Source of the DNA: Vibrio alfacsensis
GTDB lineage: Bacteria > Pseudomonadota > Gammaproteobacteria > Enterobacterales > Vibrionaceae
Direction: 5' to 3'
NCBI RefSeq assembly: GCF_003544875.1
Contig: NZ_CP032094.1
Location: forward strand, 1,488,001-1,552,000
DNA length: 64,000 nt
Positions 44,945-53,232 of this stretch are shown piece after piece. The notes under the pieces were generated by a model that saw nothing but the letters and a program-made list of their open reading frames with translations, had not been told where the DNA came from and did no database searches. Each line of letters begins with the position of its first letter. Positions within the stretch are counted from its first letter, which is position 1. The position numbers were made by a program, and so were the translations under genes.

Positions 44945-46132
44945 TCAATGTTTTACAAACAGGTGACGTGGAAAATCACACAAGGTTTTTGCGCCATTAC
45001 TCGTAATTACGATACTTTCAGTGGTTTCTAATCCCCAGTCCTCAAACCAGAGTCCGGGCATAAAGTGGAATGTCATACCCTCTTCAAGACACGTTTTATC
45101 ACTTTCCCGTAGGCTCATGGTTCGCTCTCCCCAATCCGGAGGATAACTCAAGCCAATGGGATAACCACAGCGAGCCCCCTCACGAGAAAACCCTGCGTTG
45201 TCTAATACTTGATTCAACGCATTGGCAATATCCGCACAAGTATTACCTGGTCGAGCCATTTCTAACCCTGCTTCAATACCACGAGTGAGCGCTTCATCTG
45301 CGCGCTTAAACTTGTCGTCAGGTTCACCAAGAAAAATCGTTCGTGACAGCGGGCAGTGATAACGACGATGCGCTCCTGCGATCTCAAAAAATGTGCCCTC
45401 GCCTTTTTGAAACGGCCTATCGTCCCATGTTAGATGAGGCGCTGAGGCATCTGAGCCAGAGGGTAACAGTGGAACAATCGCGGTGTAGTCTCCAAAATGC
45501 TCCTCATGCCCAAGTACCGCCTGACGGTTTATCTCTGCAACGAGATGATGCTTAGGCAAGCCCGGTTCAATCATGTCAAACGCGACTCGGTGCATGTTTT
45601 CTACAATTCGCGCAGCGCGATACATATAAGCAAGTTCTTGTTCCGATTTCACCGCACGACACCAATTGACCAAACCCGTTGCATCCAATAGTTGCGCTTT
45701 CGGTAAGTGCGTCATCAATGATTCATAGGCGGTCGCACTAAAGTAATAGTTGTCTTTCTCTACGCCAATTCGCCCACGGTCCCATAACCTTGGTTCTAAT
45801 ACTCTTTCAACGAGGAAATCCATCGGATGCAATGGCGGGTTCATCACATAGTGATCGGGGTAATAAGTGATGTTATCTGCTGACATGTAGGCCGTGCGAT
45901 AAGCGCCATTCGCATCTTGGCATCGTCCAAACCAAACGGGTTCCCCCTCTGTACCTACCACGACACATTGAGGAACATAAAATGACCAGCCATCATACCC
46001 TGTTAGCCATGCCATATTGGACGGATCATGAATAATCAGGACGTCCAACTCTCGCTCTTCCATTGATAATCGAACTTTTGTTAATCGCTCCTGGAACTCT
46101 TCCAGTGAAAAATGCAAAGCAACGCCTCTCAT
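44945..46132 (-). CDS. doeA: Ectoine hydrolase DoeA-like (M24 peptidase fold)
   Basis: 395-aa member of the M24 (creatinase/Xaa-Pro peptidase) fold: N-terminal creatinase-like domain (about 1-160) and C-terminal pita-bread domain. The usual metal ligands are altered: the region of the paired Asp reads FFEIAGAHRRYHCPLSRT and the His loop reads GYPIGLSYPPDWGE, as expected for the ectoine hydrolase/creatinase side rather than true peptidases. It would open the ectoine ring. AAGGAG lies 5 nt before the ATG. DoeB and DoeC, needed to finish the pathway, are not in the window. Confidence 0.8.
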   Translation of the reverse strand: MRGVALHFSLEEFQERLTKVRLSMEERELDVLIIHDPSNMAWLTGYDGWSFYVPQCVVVGTEGEPVWFGRCQDANGAYRTAYMSADNITYYPDHYVMNPPLHPMDFLVERVLEPRLWDRGRIGVEKDNYYFSATAYESLMTHLPKAQLLDATGLVNWCRAVKSEQELAYMYRAARIVENMHRVAFDMIEPGLPKHHLVAEINRQAVLGHEEHFGDYTAIVPLLPSGSDASAPHLTWDDRPFQKGEGTFFEIAGAHRRYHCPLSRTIFLGEPDDKFKRADEALTRGIEAGLEMARPGNTCADIANALNQVLDNAGFSREGARCGYPIGLSYPPDWGERTMSLRESDKTCLEEGMTFHFMPGLWFEDWGLETTESIVITSNGAKTLCDFPRHLFVKH

Positions 46133-46250
46133 GCTTTCTCCTTACTAAAAGTCCGACGCCTTGAGGCTCCCGGAGACGTTGAGGTATTCCTACCTTCAGG
46201 CTAGGCCGTTTAACCCGCCGATCCTACTCATGTCACTTACCACTGCTCTA
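46133..46250 (-). promoter_or_regulatory. GC-rich structured leader of doeA with TCCGAC element
   Basis: Unlike the AT-rich surroundings, 46150-46230 is GC-rich and full of short pairings: GGTA-TTCC-TACC (46183-46194), GCC-TTGA-GGC (46158-46167), CTCC-C-GGAG (46167-46175). On the minus strand it carries two related segments, CCTCAACGTC and CCTCAAGGCGTC. GTCCGACGC at 46151-46159 also occurs upstream of doeX. It may be a structured RNA leader or a compound operator. Confidence 0.45.
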
Positions 46251-46432
46251 TCGTGAAGCTAAGTTAAAGGAAAGTGCCCTATCAAAAGACACAGTTCATT
46301 CCAATTATGGTGCATTTTTTCAGATTGCACTGAAACAGACAGAAAAATCGTCCCACACTTGGGATACAACTCGTTTGCAAATATTAAAAACAACAAAAAA
46401 GCAGAGCGACAAATAAACGAGATGAAGAGGTG

Positions 46433-46472
46433 AAAAAGCTAAAGAGCTAAAGAGCTAAAGAGCTAAAGAGAA
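46433..46472. repeat. Tandem 8-bp repeat (AAAGAGCT)
   Basis: Three perfect copies of AAAGAGCT at 46441-46464 flanked by one imperfect copy on each side (AAAAAGCT 46433-46440 and AAAGAGAA 46465-46472). It is intergenic, downstream of trmK and upstream of doeA, and a likely length-variable locus. The rest of 46251-46519 shows no gene. Confidence 0.75.
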
Positions 46473-46519
46473 GAGTAATGCAGTATTCGCCCACTTACCA
46501 AACGCGAGTGGGCTAACAT

Positions 46520-47194
46520 TCACAATGCGATGGATTGATAGCACTCGACAATCTGAGTGACGTCTTTTTTATTGCCTTGCTGGATTCGCTTGTAATGATT
46601 AAGCGTTTTATCTAGGTAATCTTTAATGACAAACGCCTGCTCAGGGGAGTCCGCTTGCCATAATTTCTCCCCAACTAAACTGACTTTTGCATTGAGGTTA
46701 GGTTGAGAGGAAACGAAAATTACCTCATAAAAGCGATGGTTCTCTTTCACCAATATTTCGTCTTTCAAACCAAAATTACGCTGATTCAAGACCTGACGCA
46801 GCTTAAATTGATGGTGAACCGGACACAGTATGAAGTCGATATCTAATTCAGGGAACTGCTCGTGGATAGATTGCACAAAAGCAGCAATCAAATCACCACC
46901 GACTCCGGCAATGATCACTAAGTGTTTCCCTGCATGTTTATCAAGCGGTAACTGAGCGACATCCAGACAGTGGACATGCCAGGCCGATAGGGATTCCGAA
47001 TAAAATTGCTGTAGTTTGCTCTCAACCGCAACAACCAATGGCTCCACGATATCGACAAAATGGATATTGGGCGCGGCCTGTTCCTCAAGTAATGCAGTAC
47101 CTAGCAACCCATGATCGCAGCAGCAATCCCAAATGTGGGTATAGTGCGATTCTACCAATTGTACAATTTGCTGTAGTCGTTTACTGAGTTTCAA
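46520..47194 (-). CDS. trmK: tRNA (adenine-N1) methyltransferase TrmK family
   Basis: 224-aa Rossmann-fold methyltransferase of the TrmK/YqfN family, which makes m1A22 in tRNA. Motif I is seen as WDCCCDHGLLGTALL (family DIGSDHAYLP) and the family IAGMGG stretch as IIAGVGGDLI; CPVHHQFKLRQVL follows. Length matches. The start appears to be TTG at 47194 (MKLSKRLQQI) with no clear ribosome site; a perfect hairpin (47201-47209 / 47220-47228) ends only 6 nt upstream. The gene stands alone. Confidence 0.8.
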   Translation of the reverse strand: MKLSKRLQQIVQLVESHYTHIWDCCCDHGLLGTALLEEQAAPNIHFVDIVEPLVVAVESKLQQFYSESLSAWHVHCLDVAQLPLDKHAGKHLVIIAGVGGDLIAAFVQSIHEQFPELDIDFILCPVHHQFKLRQVLNQRNFGLKDEILVKENHRFYEVIFVSSQPNLNAKVSLVGEKLWQADSPEQAFVIKDYLDKTLNHYKRIQQGNKKDVTQIVECYQSIAL

Positions 47195-47200
47195 GTGTGC

Positions 47201-47228
47201 ATACGCCGGAAAATAAAAACCGGCGTAT
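47201..47228. other. Perfect hairpin just upstream of trmK
   Basis: Arms ATACGCCGG (47201-47209) and CCGGCGTAT (47220-47228), 10-nt A-rich loop. On the minus strand it ends 6 nt before the TTG start of trmK, where it could affect ribosome access. It may instead be the terminator of the upstream PEP-CTERM gene. Confidence 0.6.
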
Positions 47229-47352
47229 TGTAATCACTTTACGCAAATTGTGAATGCTAAACGGCAAATAACCTCTAACTTGACGACTGGAATACGTTGT
47301 CCAACTTAATTGTTCAGCTTAACGAAGAAACAGAGTTAACCATTACGTTTTT

Positions 47353-48105
47353 CTACTGACGCTTACGTCGCCATGCACCAAGACCTAACACACCCAGTCC
47401 GAGTAAAGCTAACGACGATGGCTCGGGAATATCAACACCACCAGCCCCATCGGCACCAAAGGCTCTAATTTGATTATTTGATACAAATGTACCGACCCCA
47501 GTGTTCGTATCGATAGAGATTGTTTCTGCCCCTTCTGTGAAGCCATAAAGCGTGCCATCGGTATAATTGAGACCATAAACATCATCAAAACCAATATCGC
47601 CGATCTCAGTCCCACTCCCTGTCATTTCATCAATTAACCACAAGCTGTTGTTTGGCCCCGTTGTTGATGACAAGAACAAATTCCCCATATCATCAAATGC
47701 AATATCCCCAGATGAAGAATAACTCCCCGAACCAATCACACTCGTCGCGGCATTCGAGGTATTTATACTAAATAAGTTGCCGCCACCACTCCCGTACAAC
47801 GTGCCATCACTACCAAACGTCAGACCATTAATGAAACGATTAGTGTCTCCAACTAATGTTGTCGAAGCATCCGCCTGATTAATTTCGTAGAGATTACCGT
47901 TACCCGAAACGCCATATAAAGCACTAGATATTGGATCAAGAGCAATATCAAACATTGTACCGCTGTTACCAATAAAGGTGCTTGAGTTTGTGCCCGTATC
48001 GTAATCCCAAAGTCCACCAGCAGAATCACCGATAAACGTAGCGTTCGCACTAAATGAAGTGAATATCCCTATTGTCGCAAGCATCAAAAATTTATTGCTT
48101 CTCAT
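47353..48105 (-). CDS. PEP-CTERM sorting domain protein
   Basis: 250-aa secreted protein: signal peptide (cut near ANA), a repeat-rich body with several DG-/NG-containing propeller-like blades (LYGVSGNGNLYEIN, LTFGSDGTLYGSGG, IAFDDMGNLFLSS), and a C-terminal PEP-CTERM tail: VDIPEPSSLALLGLGVLGLG followed by AWRRKRQ. This tail is a target for exosortase, which anchors or releases exopolysaccharide-linked proteins. No exosortase gene is in the window. It is monocistronic. Confidence 0.88.
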   Translation of the reverse strand: MRSNKFLMLATIGIFTSFSANATFIGDSAGGLWDYDTGTNSSTFIGNSGTMFDIALDPISSALYGVSGNGNLYEINQADASTTLVGDTNRFINGLTFGSDGTLYGSGGGNLFSINTSNAATSVIGSGSYSSSGDIAFDDMGNLFLSSTTGPNNSLWLIDEMTGSGTEIGDIGFDDVYGLNYTDGTLYGFTEGAETISIDTNTGVGTFVSNNQIRAFGADGAGGVDIPEPSSLALLGLGVLGLGAWRRKRQ

Positions 48106-48228
48106 TTTTCTCCTTTTATATGTCTACAGGCATTCTCAACCGTAGCGTGATCACAAGAAGCAAATTTCATTCCACCATTTAAAATCAATGGCTTAATAAA
48201 AACGAGTCGAAATGTGTAAAATATTCTG

Positions 48229-48258
48229 AATAAAAACCAGCAATATGCATCGCTGGCT
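48229..48258 (-). terminator. Terminator of the kelch/Ig-like gene
   Basis: CCAGC / GCTGG stem (10-nt loop), followed on the minus strand by TTTTTATT; weak but well placed, about 30 bp past the stop codon at 48290. Confidence 0.55.
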
Positions 48259-48289
48259 TTAAAATTATGCTGGAATATTGCTAAACGGC

Positions 48290-49427
48290 TTAGTCATCGC
48301 CCCAATAAATCGAACCAACCTGATCTGTCCCATCGAAACCGATACCATCATCGCCACCAACAAGGTAGATTCGACCTTTGTACATAAACGAATCTAGATT
48401 TCTATGGCTTTTGATGCCGAATGAACGCGACGCCCAAGTCATCGTCTCAACATTGTAGCGCATCACCAACTGATAACTATCACGACGAGATTCGGAAATA
48501 TAGACGTGGTTACCTGACGCTACAGCCGTATTTTCCTCAAACCCTAAGTCATAATTTGTACCATGCATTAACCAAGAATCATGAAGCGTACTGTAACCAG
48601 AGTATTCATCGCCGCTGTAGTTCCCACCGAACACGTAGATATTATCCCCAACCACGGCTGTCGCCGAACCATAACGTGCAGTCAATGATGGTGCTTGTGT
48701 CGCCCAAAGACCTGACTCAAAATCGTAACTGTAGTTGGAATTAACAGGTTTTCCATTATTGTACCCTCCAATCACATACAGTTTATTACCGACAACCTGC
48801 AATTCAGAAGTCCACTCAACAAATGACGGAGAAGAGGAAATTGCATTCAAAGATAAAGATCCTTTATCGAGTTGAAACAATAAACCCTCAGAAAAAAAGT
48901 ACACCTCACCATGGTAAACAACACCGTCGCCAAAGCTAACATACGTGCCATCTTGGTTTGGTGAATACCCCACATTTTGTTCTGTGGCTAGATCATACTT
49001 TAAGACTCTTCGGCCATCAGTAACGTACATGGTGTCGTCAATAACGGCAGTGCTAGGGAAACGGAATCCAGCAGCAAGAGTTGCATGTTCTATAGGCTGA
49101 GTCGTCGTATCATCTAATATAATGTCTAGATGTTTTACTACCTCGAAATCCTCATTGAGAACTTCAATGATGATCTGCTCTTGCCCTTCATACTGCGCAT
49201 CATCAAAGATCGACAGTTCGATATAACCGCTCTGCTCATTCGGTTCATTGCGCGTATTCTTTAGTTCAAAATCAAATCGGTTTTCCGCCGTAGAGAGATC
49301 CGACACTCGAAACATCAGCTGTCGAGAAGTATTCTGCTCTGCATCAAAATCAAACCAGAAACGATGCGTGTACTCATTTTCGTATAATGTTAAATCACGG
49401 TCTCTTAAAGAAATGGCATAAGATTTT
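48290..49427 (-). pseudogene. Calx-beta/kelch C-terminal part of a frameshifted lipoprotein
   Basis: This frame continues the protein begun at 50469 after a frame break in an A4 run (plus-strand T4 at 49424-49427). It reads SYAISLRDRDLTLYENEYTHRFWFDF, a Calx-beta-like start, then about five kelch-type repeats (VVGNKLYVIGGYNNG, VVGDNIYVFGGNYSG, MYKGRIYLVGGDDG), a beta-propeller usually used for carbohydrate or protein binding. On its own it has no signal peptide, the first ATG (49315) falls inside the Calx-beta part, and no ribosome site is evident, so independent expression is unlikely. One added A joins both parts into about 730 aa. Confidence 0.75.
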
Positions 49428-50469
49428 CGGCAACAATGACTTCTCGGGAAGCCTCAGCGTAATTTCCTGCCGCATCATAGACATGATATTTCACGGTGTA
49501 AGTGCCAACATTAGCGGTATCAACAAGAATTGAAGTCTCTAACTCGCTAGTTAAATCACCATCCACATTATCTACCGCTGAAGCCCCTTGGTCGACGTAA
49601 AGATCACCTTTATAGATAGTGACACTGCTACCGCCAACGATGGTGATCACGGGTGCATCCGAGTCTTTAACGATGACATCACGGCTTGTTGTTGACTCAT
49701 TTCCGGAAGCATCAATGGCTTTGTATATTAGGCTGTAAGTCCCTGCTTTTTGAGCATCAACATCACCAGTCACAGTTACACTCACTAACTCATCGACGTT
49801 ATCTGTTGCGATAGCTCCTGGCTCAACATAATCAGCACCTAAAGCAACATATAAGGGATTGTCACCTTGCAAAGCAATAACGGGGGCCACACGGTCTACA
49901 ATATTGACCGTTCTGGTTACTGTTGTGCTATTACCAGAGCTATCTTCCGCATAATAGGTAATTTGATAACTGCCTAGCTTGTTGGTGTCGACCGAGCCTG
50001 AAATCGAAACCACCACGTCATCTCCCATATCATCCAACGCGCTAGCGCCAGGTTCCATGTAAGCATTGCCAAACTCGATATACATGATGGCATCACCGAG
50101 CAAAGTAATCGTCGGTGCAACGCTATCAACTACTTCGACAGTACGGATTACCGTGGTGCCATTGGCACTCTTATCTTCTGCGTAATAAGTGATTTGGTAA
50201 CGGCCTAATTGACCTGTATCAACAGTGCCTGAAATCAATACATCTAACTGTCCGTCAATGTCATCAACGGCAGTTGCACCGAGTTCACTATAATCATCGC
50301 CAAGCGCGACATAAATAACGGTATCGCCGAGTAAAGTGATAGTAGGAGGGGTAGTATCTTCAGTGGGTTCAGGAGGAGTAATTGGGGGAGATTTATCATC
50401 CGATCCTCCACCTCCACAAGCCGACAGAAAGAATGACATGGTTATAACTGCTAATAGCCTATTTAGCAT
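49405..50469 (-). pseudogene. Ig-like (DUF5011) N-terminal part of the same frameshifted lipoprotein
   Basis: 354-aa reading frame. Lipoprotein signal peptide with lipobox LSACG (Cys18) and a GGGGS spacer, then four Ig-like DUF5011/HYR-type repeats of about 77 aa, each starting with AP/PP-TITLLGD-like strands and ending YAEDSSGNSTTVTRTV-like. The frame ends shortly after VIVAENLMPFL, while the other frame continues smoothly into a Calx-beta and kelch part. It is therefore most likely the N-terminal half of one surface lipoprotein. It may still be made as a secreted, truncated product. Confidence 0.78.
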
Positions 50470-50918
50470 GGTTCACACTCCAAGTGATAAAGCTCACGTC
50501 GGTATTGTTTCGACGTATCCATTGAAATTATTGCAACCCGGCTATCTCTAACCATCAAGACCCGTGGTTTTCCGTCCTTATTTCACAATAAGTTTGGCAA
50601 ATATAATCACGCATAAAATTCAAATAAATCATAACCTTGCACTGGTTGATTTTCACCCGACAATAGGTGTGTTTTTTGTTAATAGCATCGCAATTCATAA
50701 GATCTATCACTCGCTATAAATTCCATATTACTAATAAATACAAAATTCAATACTTCTGCTCTAAAGCGTGGCTTTTATATGAGTAGGATAATTTGGTCAT
50801 GAATTGACTTTCGCGGCACTTCCAGATGGAGTCATACCCGCGATACTTTTGAATAAGACACACTGAAGGTTATGCTTAAATCTATAACGTTTAAATGACG
50901 AATAGCATGGAAAGAACG
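50470..50918. other. AT-rich intergenic region, no gene seen
   Basis: About 450 bp between the lipoprotein gene start and the end of the AraC gene. It is AT-rich and holds the lipoprotein promoter. No coding frame, RNA gene or strong repeat was seen. Confidence 0.6.
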
Positions 50919-51836
50919 CTACTTCCCCCCTCGATACTGCTGTCGAAATTCACGTGGAGTGAGTCCTGTATGTCGCTTGAAAAATTTCACAAAATTAGTG
51001 GTTTCATCAAATCCCAATTCATCACCAACTCGAGTTATCTGCTCTGCTGTATGGGCAAGCATCCGTTTCGCTTCTAGTGCCAGACGATTCGACAAGTATT
51101 GTTTCGGCGAAATACCAAGCACTTCTGCCGTAGCACGGGATAAGGTTTTGTCCGTATATCCAAGTTGCTGAGCATAAATTTTTGACTGGTGAGAGATCTT
51201 ATAATTACGCTCAACAGCAAGTTTAAATCTATCAACTCGCTCTATCGCTGAAGCTGACACTGGGAGGTCAGGAAGAGATACCGATCGTGAATTGGACAGT
51301 CTAACCAGCAAAGTCTGCAATTGCAGTTGGAGCAGTGCCAGTGTCTCTTTATTACCCTGACTCGCATCATTTTCCATTTGAGCAACAAGAGCCGCACAGG
51401 CTGCATGTTCATCGGCCGCTAAAGATACACGTTCACCCAAATCATCTAACTGAACCATATTGCTCAAATCAGGTATCACTTTGCTGGCCAATTTTGGCAA
51501 TAACACCTCCGGTCTGAACATGATTATCCAAGCATCCCACTTAGATTCCAGATCAAACTGCTGTACTTGGCTTGGCGTAACAAGCAGCCAGTCTCCTGGA
51601 CAACACTGGTGCAAATCAAAATCTAGGTTATGTGTGCATTTCCCTTGCGTGACTCCCAACAAAAGATAAAAGTCCAGTCGCTGGACCGACCGTAAATGTG
51701 ATTTTTTACCCCGCTGTTTGATGTCGCTGAAATGACAAATTTCAATTGGAAGCAAATAGTCAGGCTGGGGATTAAAGGTCACATCAAGAACAGTTTTGGC
51801 ATTTATCCTTCTCATAATTTGTCCATTTTTTACCAT
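50919..51836 (-). CDS. AraC-family regulator
   Basis: 305-aa AraC/XylS regulator. The N-terminal half is a ligand-binding cupin-like domain, and the C-terminal double HTH (about 205-300) has the signature RVGDELGFDETTNFVKFFKRHTGLTPREFRQQYRG. It is divergent from the broken epoxide hydrolase gene (start 51933), which is the likely target. An internal ATG at 51815 (MRRINAK), with GGA upstream, is an alternative start. The effector is unknown. Confidence 0.85.
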   Translation of the reverse strand: MVKNGQIMRRINAKTVLDVTFNPQPDYLLPIEICHFSDIKQRGKKSHLRSVQRLDFYLLLGVTQGKCTHNLDFDLHQCCPGDWLLVTPSQVQQFDLESKWDAWIIMFRPEVLLPKLASKVIPDLSNMVQLDDLGERVSLAADEHAACAALVAQMENDASQGNKETLALLQLQLQTLLVRLSNSRSVSLPDLPVSASAIERVDRFKLAVERNYKISHQSKIYAQQLGYTDKTLSRATAEVLGISPKQYLSNRLALEAKRMLAHTAEQITRVGDELGFDETTNFVKFFKRHTGLTPREFRQQYRGGK

Positions 51837-51932
51837 TAATTGACGTGTTTATACCTGTTGTATTTTCACAATTCAATAGAAACTGTACTCATACAAATGA
51901 CCACTAACTAAAGCAATAATAAAGGCGCAAAA

Positions 51933-53102
51933 ATGAAAAATGAAGCCATCGTACCATTTAAGATTAATATACCTGAAGAAGACATTGCCGATTTGAAAAG
52001 ACGTCTAGAGCAGACTCGTTTTACCGATGAAATTGATAATGCTGGCTGGGATTACGGCACTAACCTTGGCTATCTGAAACAGTTAGTTCAGTACTGGTTG
52101 ACCGAGTTTGACTGGCGAACCGAAGAAAATGCACTCAATGAATTCGAACAATATAAGACAAATATCGACGGGCTCGATTTACACTTTGTTCATCAAAATC
52201 AAACCACAAAACGCAAAAACCCTAGTACTGATCCATGGTTGGCCAGGTTCATTTATGGAGTTTTCAAAAATTATTGGTCCTCTCACTGATCCTGTTCGTT
52301 ATGGTGGTCAGATTGAAGATTCTTTTAATGTTGTCGTTCCATCTCTACCAGGCTTTGGATTTTCAGAACGTCCAAATAAGCGAGGTTACACACCTGAACG
52401 CATGGCGAATATCATTGCATCGCTCATGAACAGACTAGGCTATGAACATTATGGTTTGCAGGGTGGAGACTGGGGCAGTACGGTTAGTCGATATATTGCC
52501 ACTAATCATTCAGAGCAAGTTACTGGACTACACCTTAACTTTTGCGATTCAACCCCACCCACGAATGCACAAAATACGGATCCTGTTATTGAAGACTTAA
52601 CACCACTTGAACTAAAGCGTTTAATGGCTAGTCGTGCTTTTGCAAGCAAAGGAAGGGCATATTTTGAACAGCTATCAACCAAGCCACAAACAGTAAACTA
52701 TGCACTGAATGATTCACCTGCAGGCTTGGCCGCGTGGATAATCGAAAATTCCAAAGTTGGAGTGACTCTGATGGCAATATTGAAAGCCGCTTCACTAAAG
52801 ATGAACTACTGACGAACATTTCCATTTATTGGTTTACACAAACAGCATCGTCTGCGTCACGCATCTATTACGAACAACGACATGCTGAATGTAAATCAAG
52901 ACAATATGTTACCGTCCCCACAGCCCGTGCTTTGTTCCCCTCAGAAATAAAAACGCCTCAACGAGACTGGGTACAATCATCTTATAACCTTGTTCGCTGG
53001 ACCGAAATGCAAAGTGGTGGTCATTTTGCTGCACTCGAAGAACCACAACTGCTCGTCGATGACATTCGTGCTTTCTTCCGCGAACTTCCTGAGTGTAAAT
53101 AG
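51933..53102 (+). pseudogene. Epoxide hydrolase with two frame breaks
   Basis: Three consecutive frames together encode one epoxide hydrolase of about 390 aa: the N-terminal EHN domain (VPFKINIPEEDIADLKRRLEQTRF...LNEFEQYKTNIDGLDLHFVHQ), then the alpha/beta hydrolase core with HGWPGSF (oxyanion loop) and nucleophile Asp in LQGGDWGS, and the catalytic His in SGGHFAALEEPQ. Frame breaks lie at A4 runs 52208-52211 (one A too many or two too few) and 52745-52748 (one A too few). All catalytic residues remain. Either recent inactivation or two sequencing errors explain it. It is divergent from an AraC regulator. Confidence 0.85.
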
Positions 53103-53193
53103 TCGTCAGTCAAAAAACATATAGTGTGAATAATGTAATTAGACGTCGATAAACCCACGCAATGTGAACAGTAACTCACATAGGTATGTATCA

Positions 53194-53229
53194 CTATTGT
53201 GGCTAGAACCATGTAGTTCCAGCCACAAT
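53194..53229. terminator. Hairpin after the DEAD-box helicase gene
   Basis: Stem TTGTGGCTaGAAC / GTTCcAGCCACAA with a 6-nt loop just past the helicase stop codon. It has no T tail, so it is a transcript-end structure rather than a classic terminator. Confidence 0.5.
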
Positions 53230-53232
53230 AAA

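Noticed and set aside
46150-46235. tRNA or glycine riboswitch
   Set aside because: No acceptor/anticodon cloverleaf can be drawn, and no conserved riboswitch core was recognised; kept only as a structured leader candidate.
46433-46472. CRISPR-like array
   Set aside because: Units are 8 bp with no spacers, and no cas genes are present.
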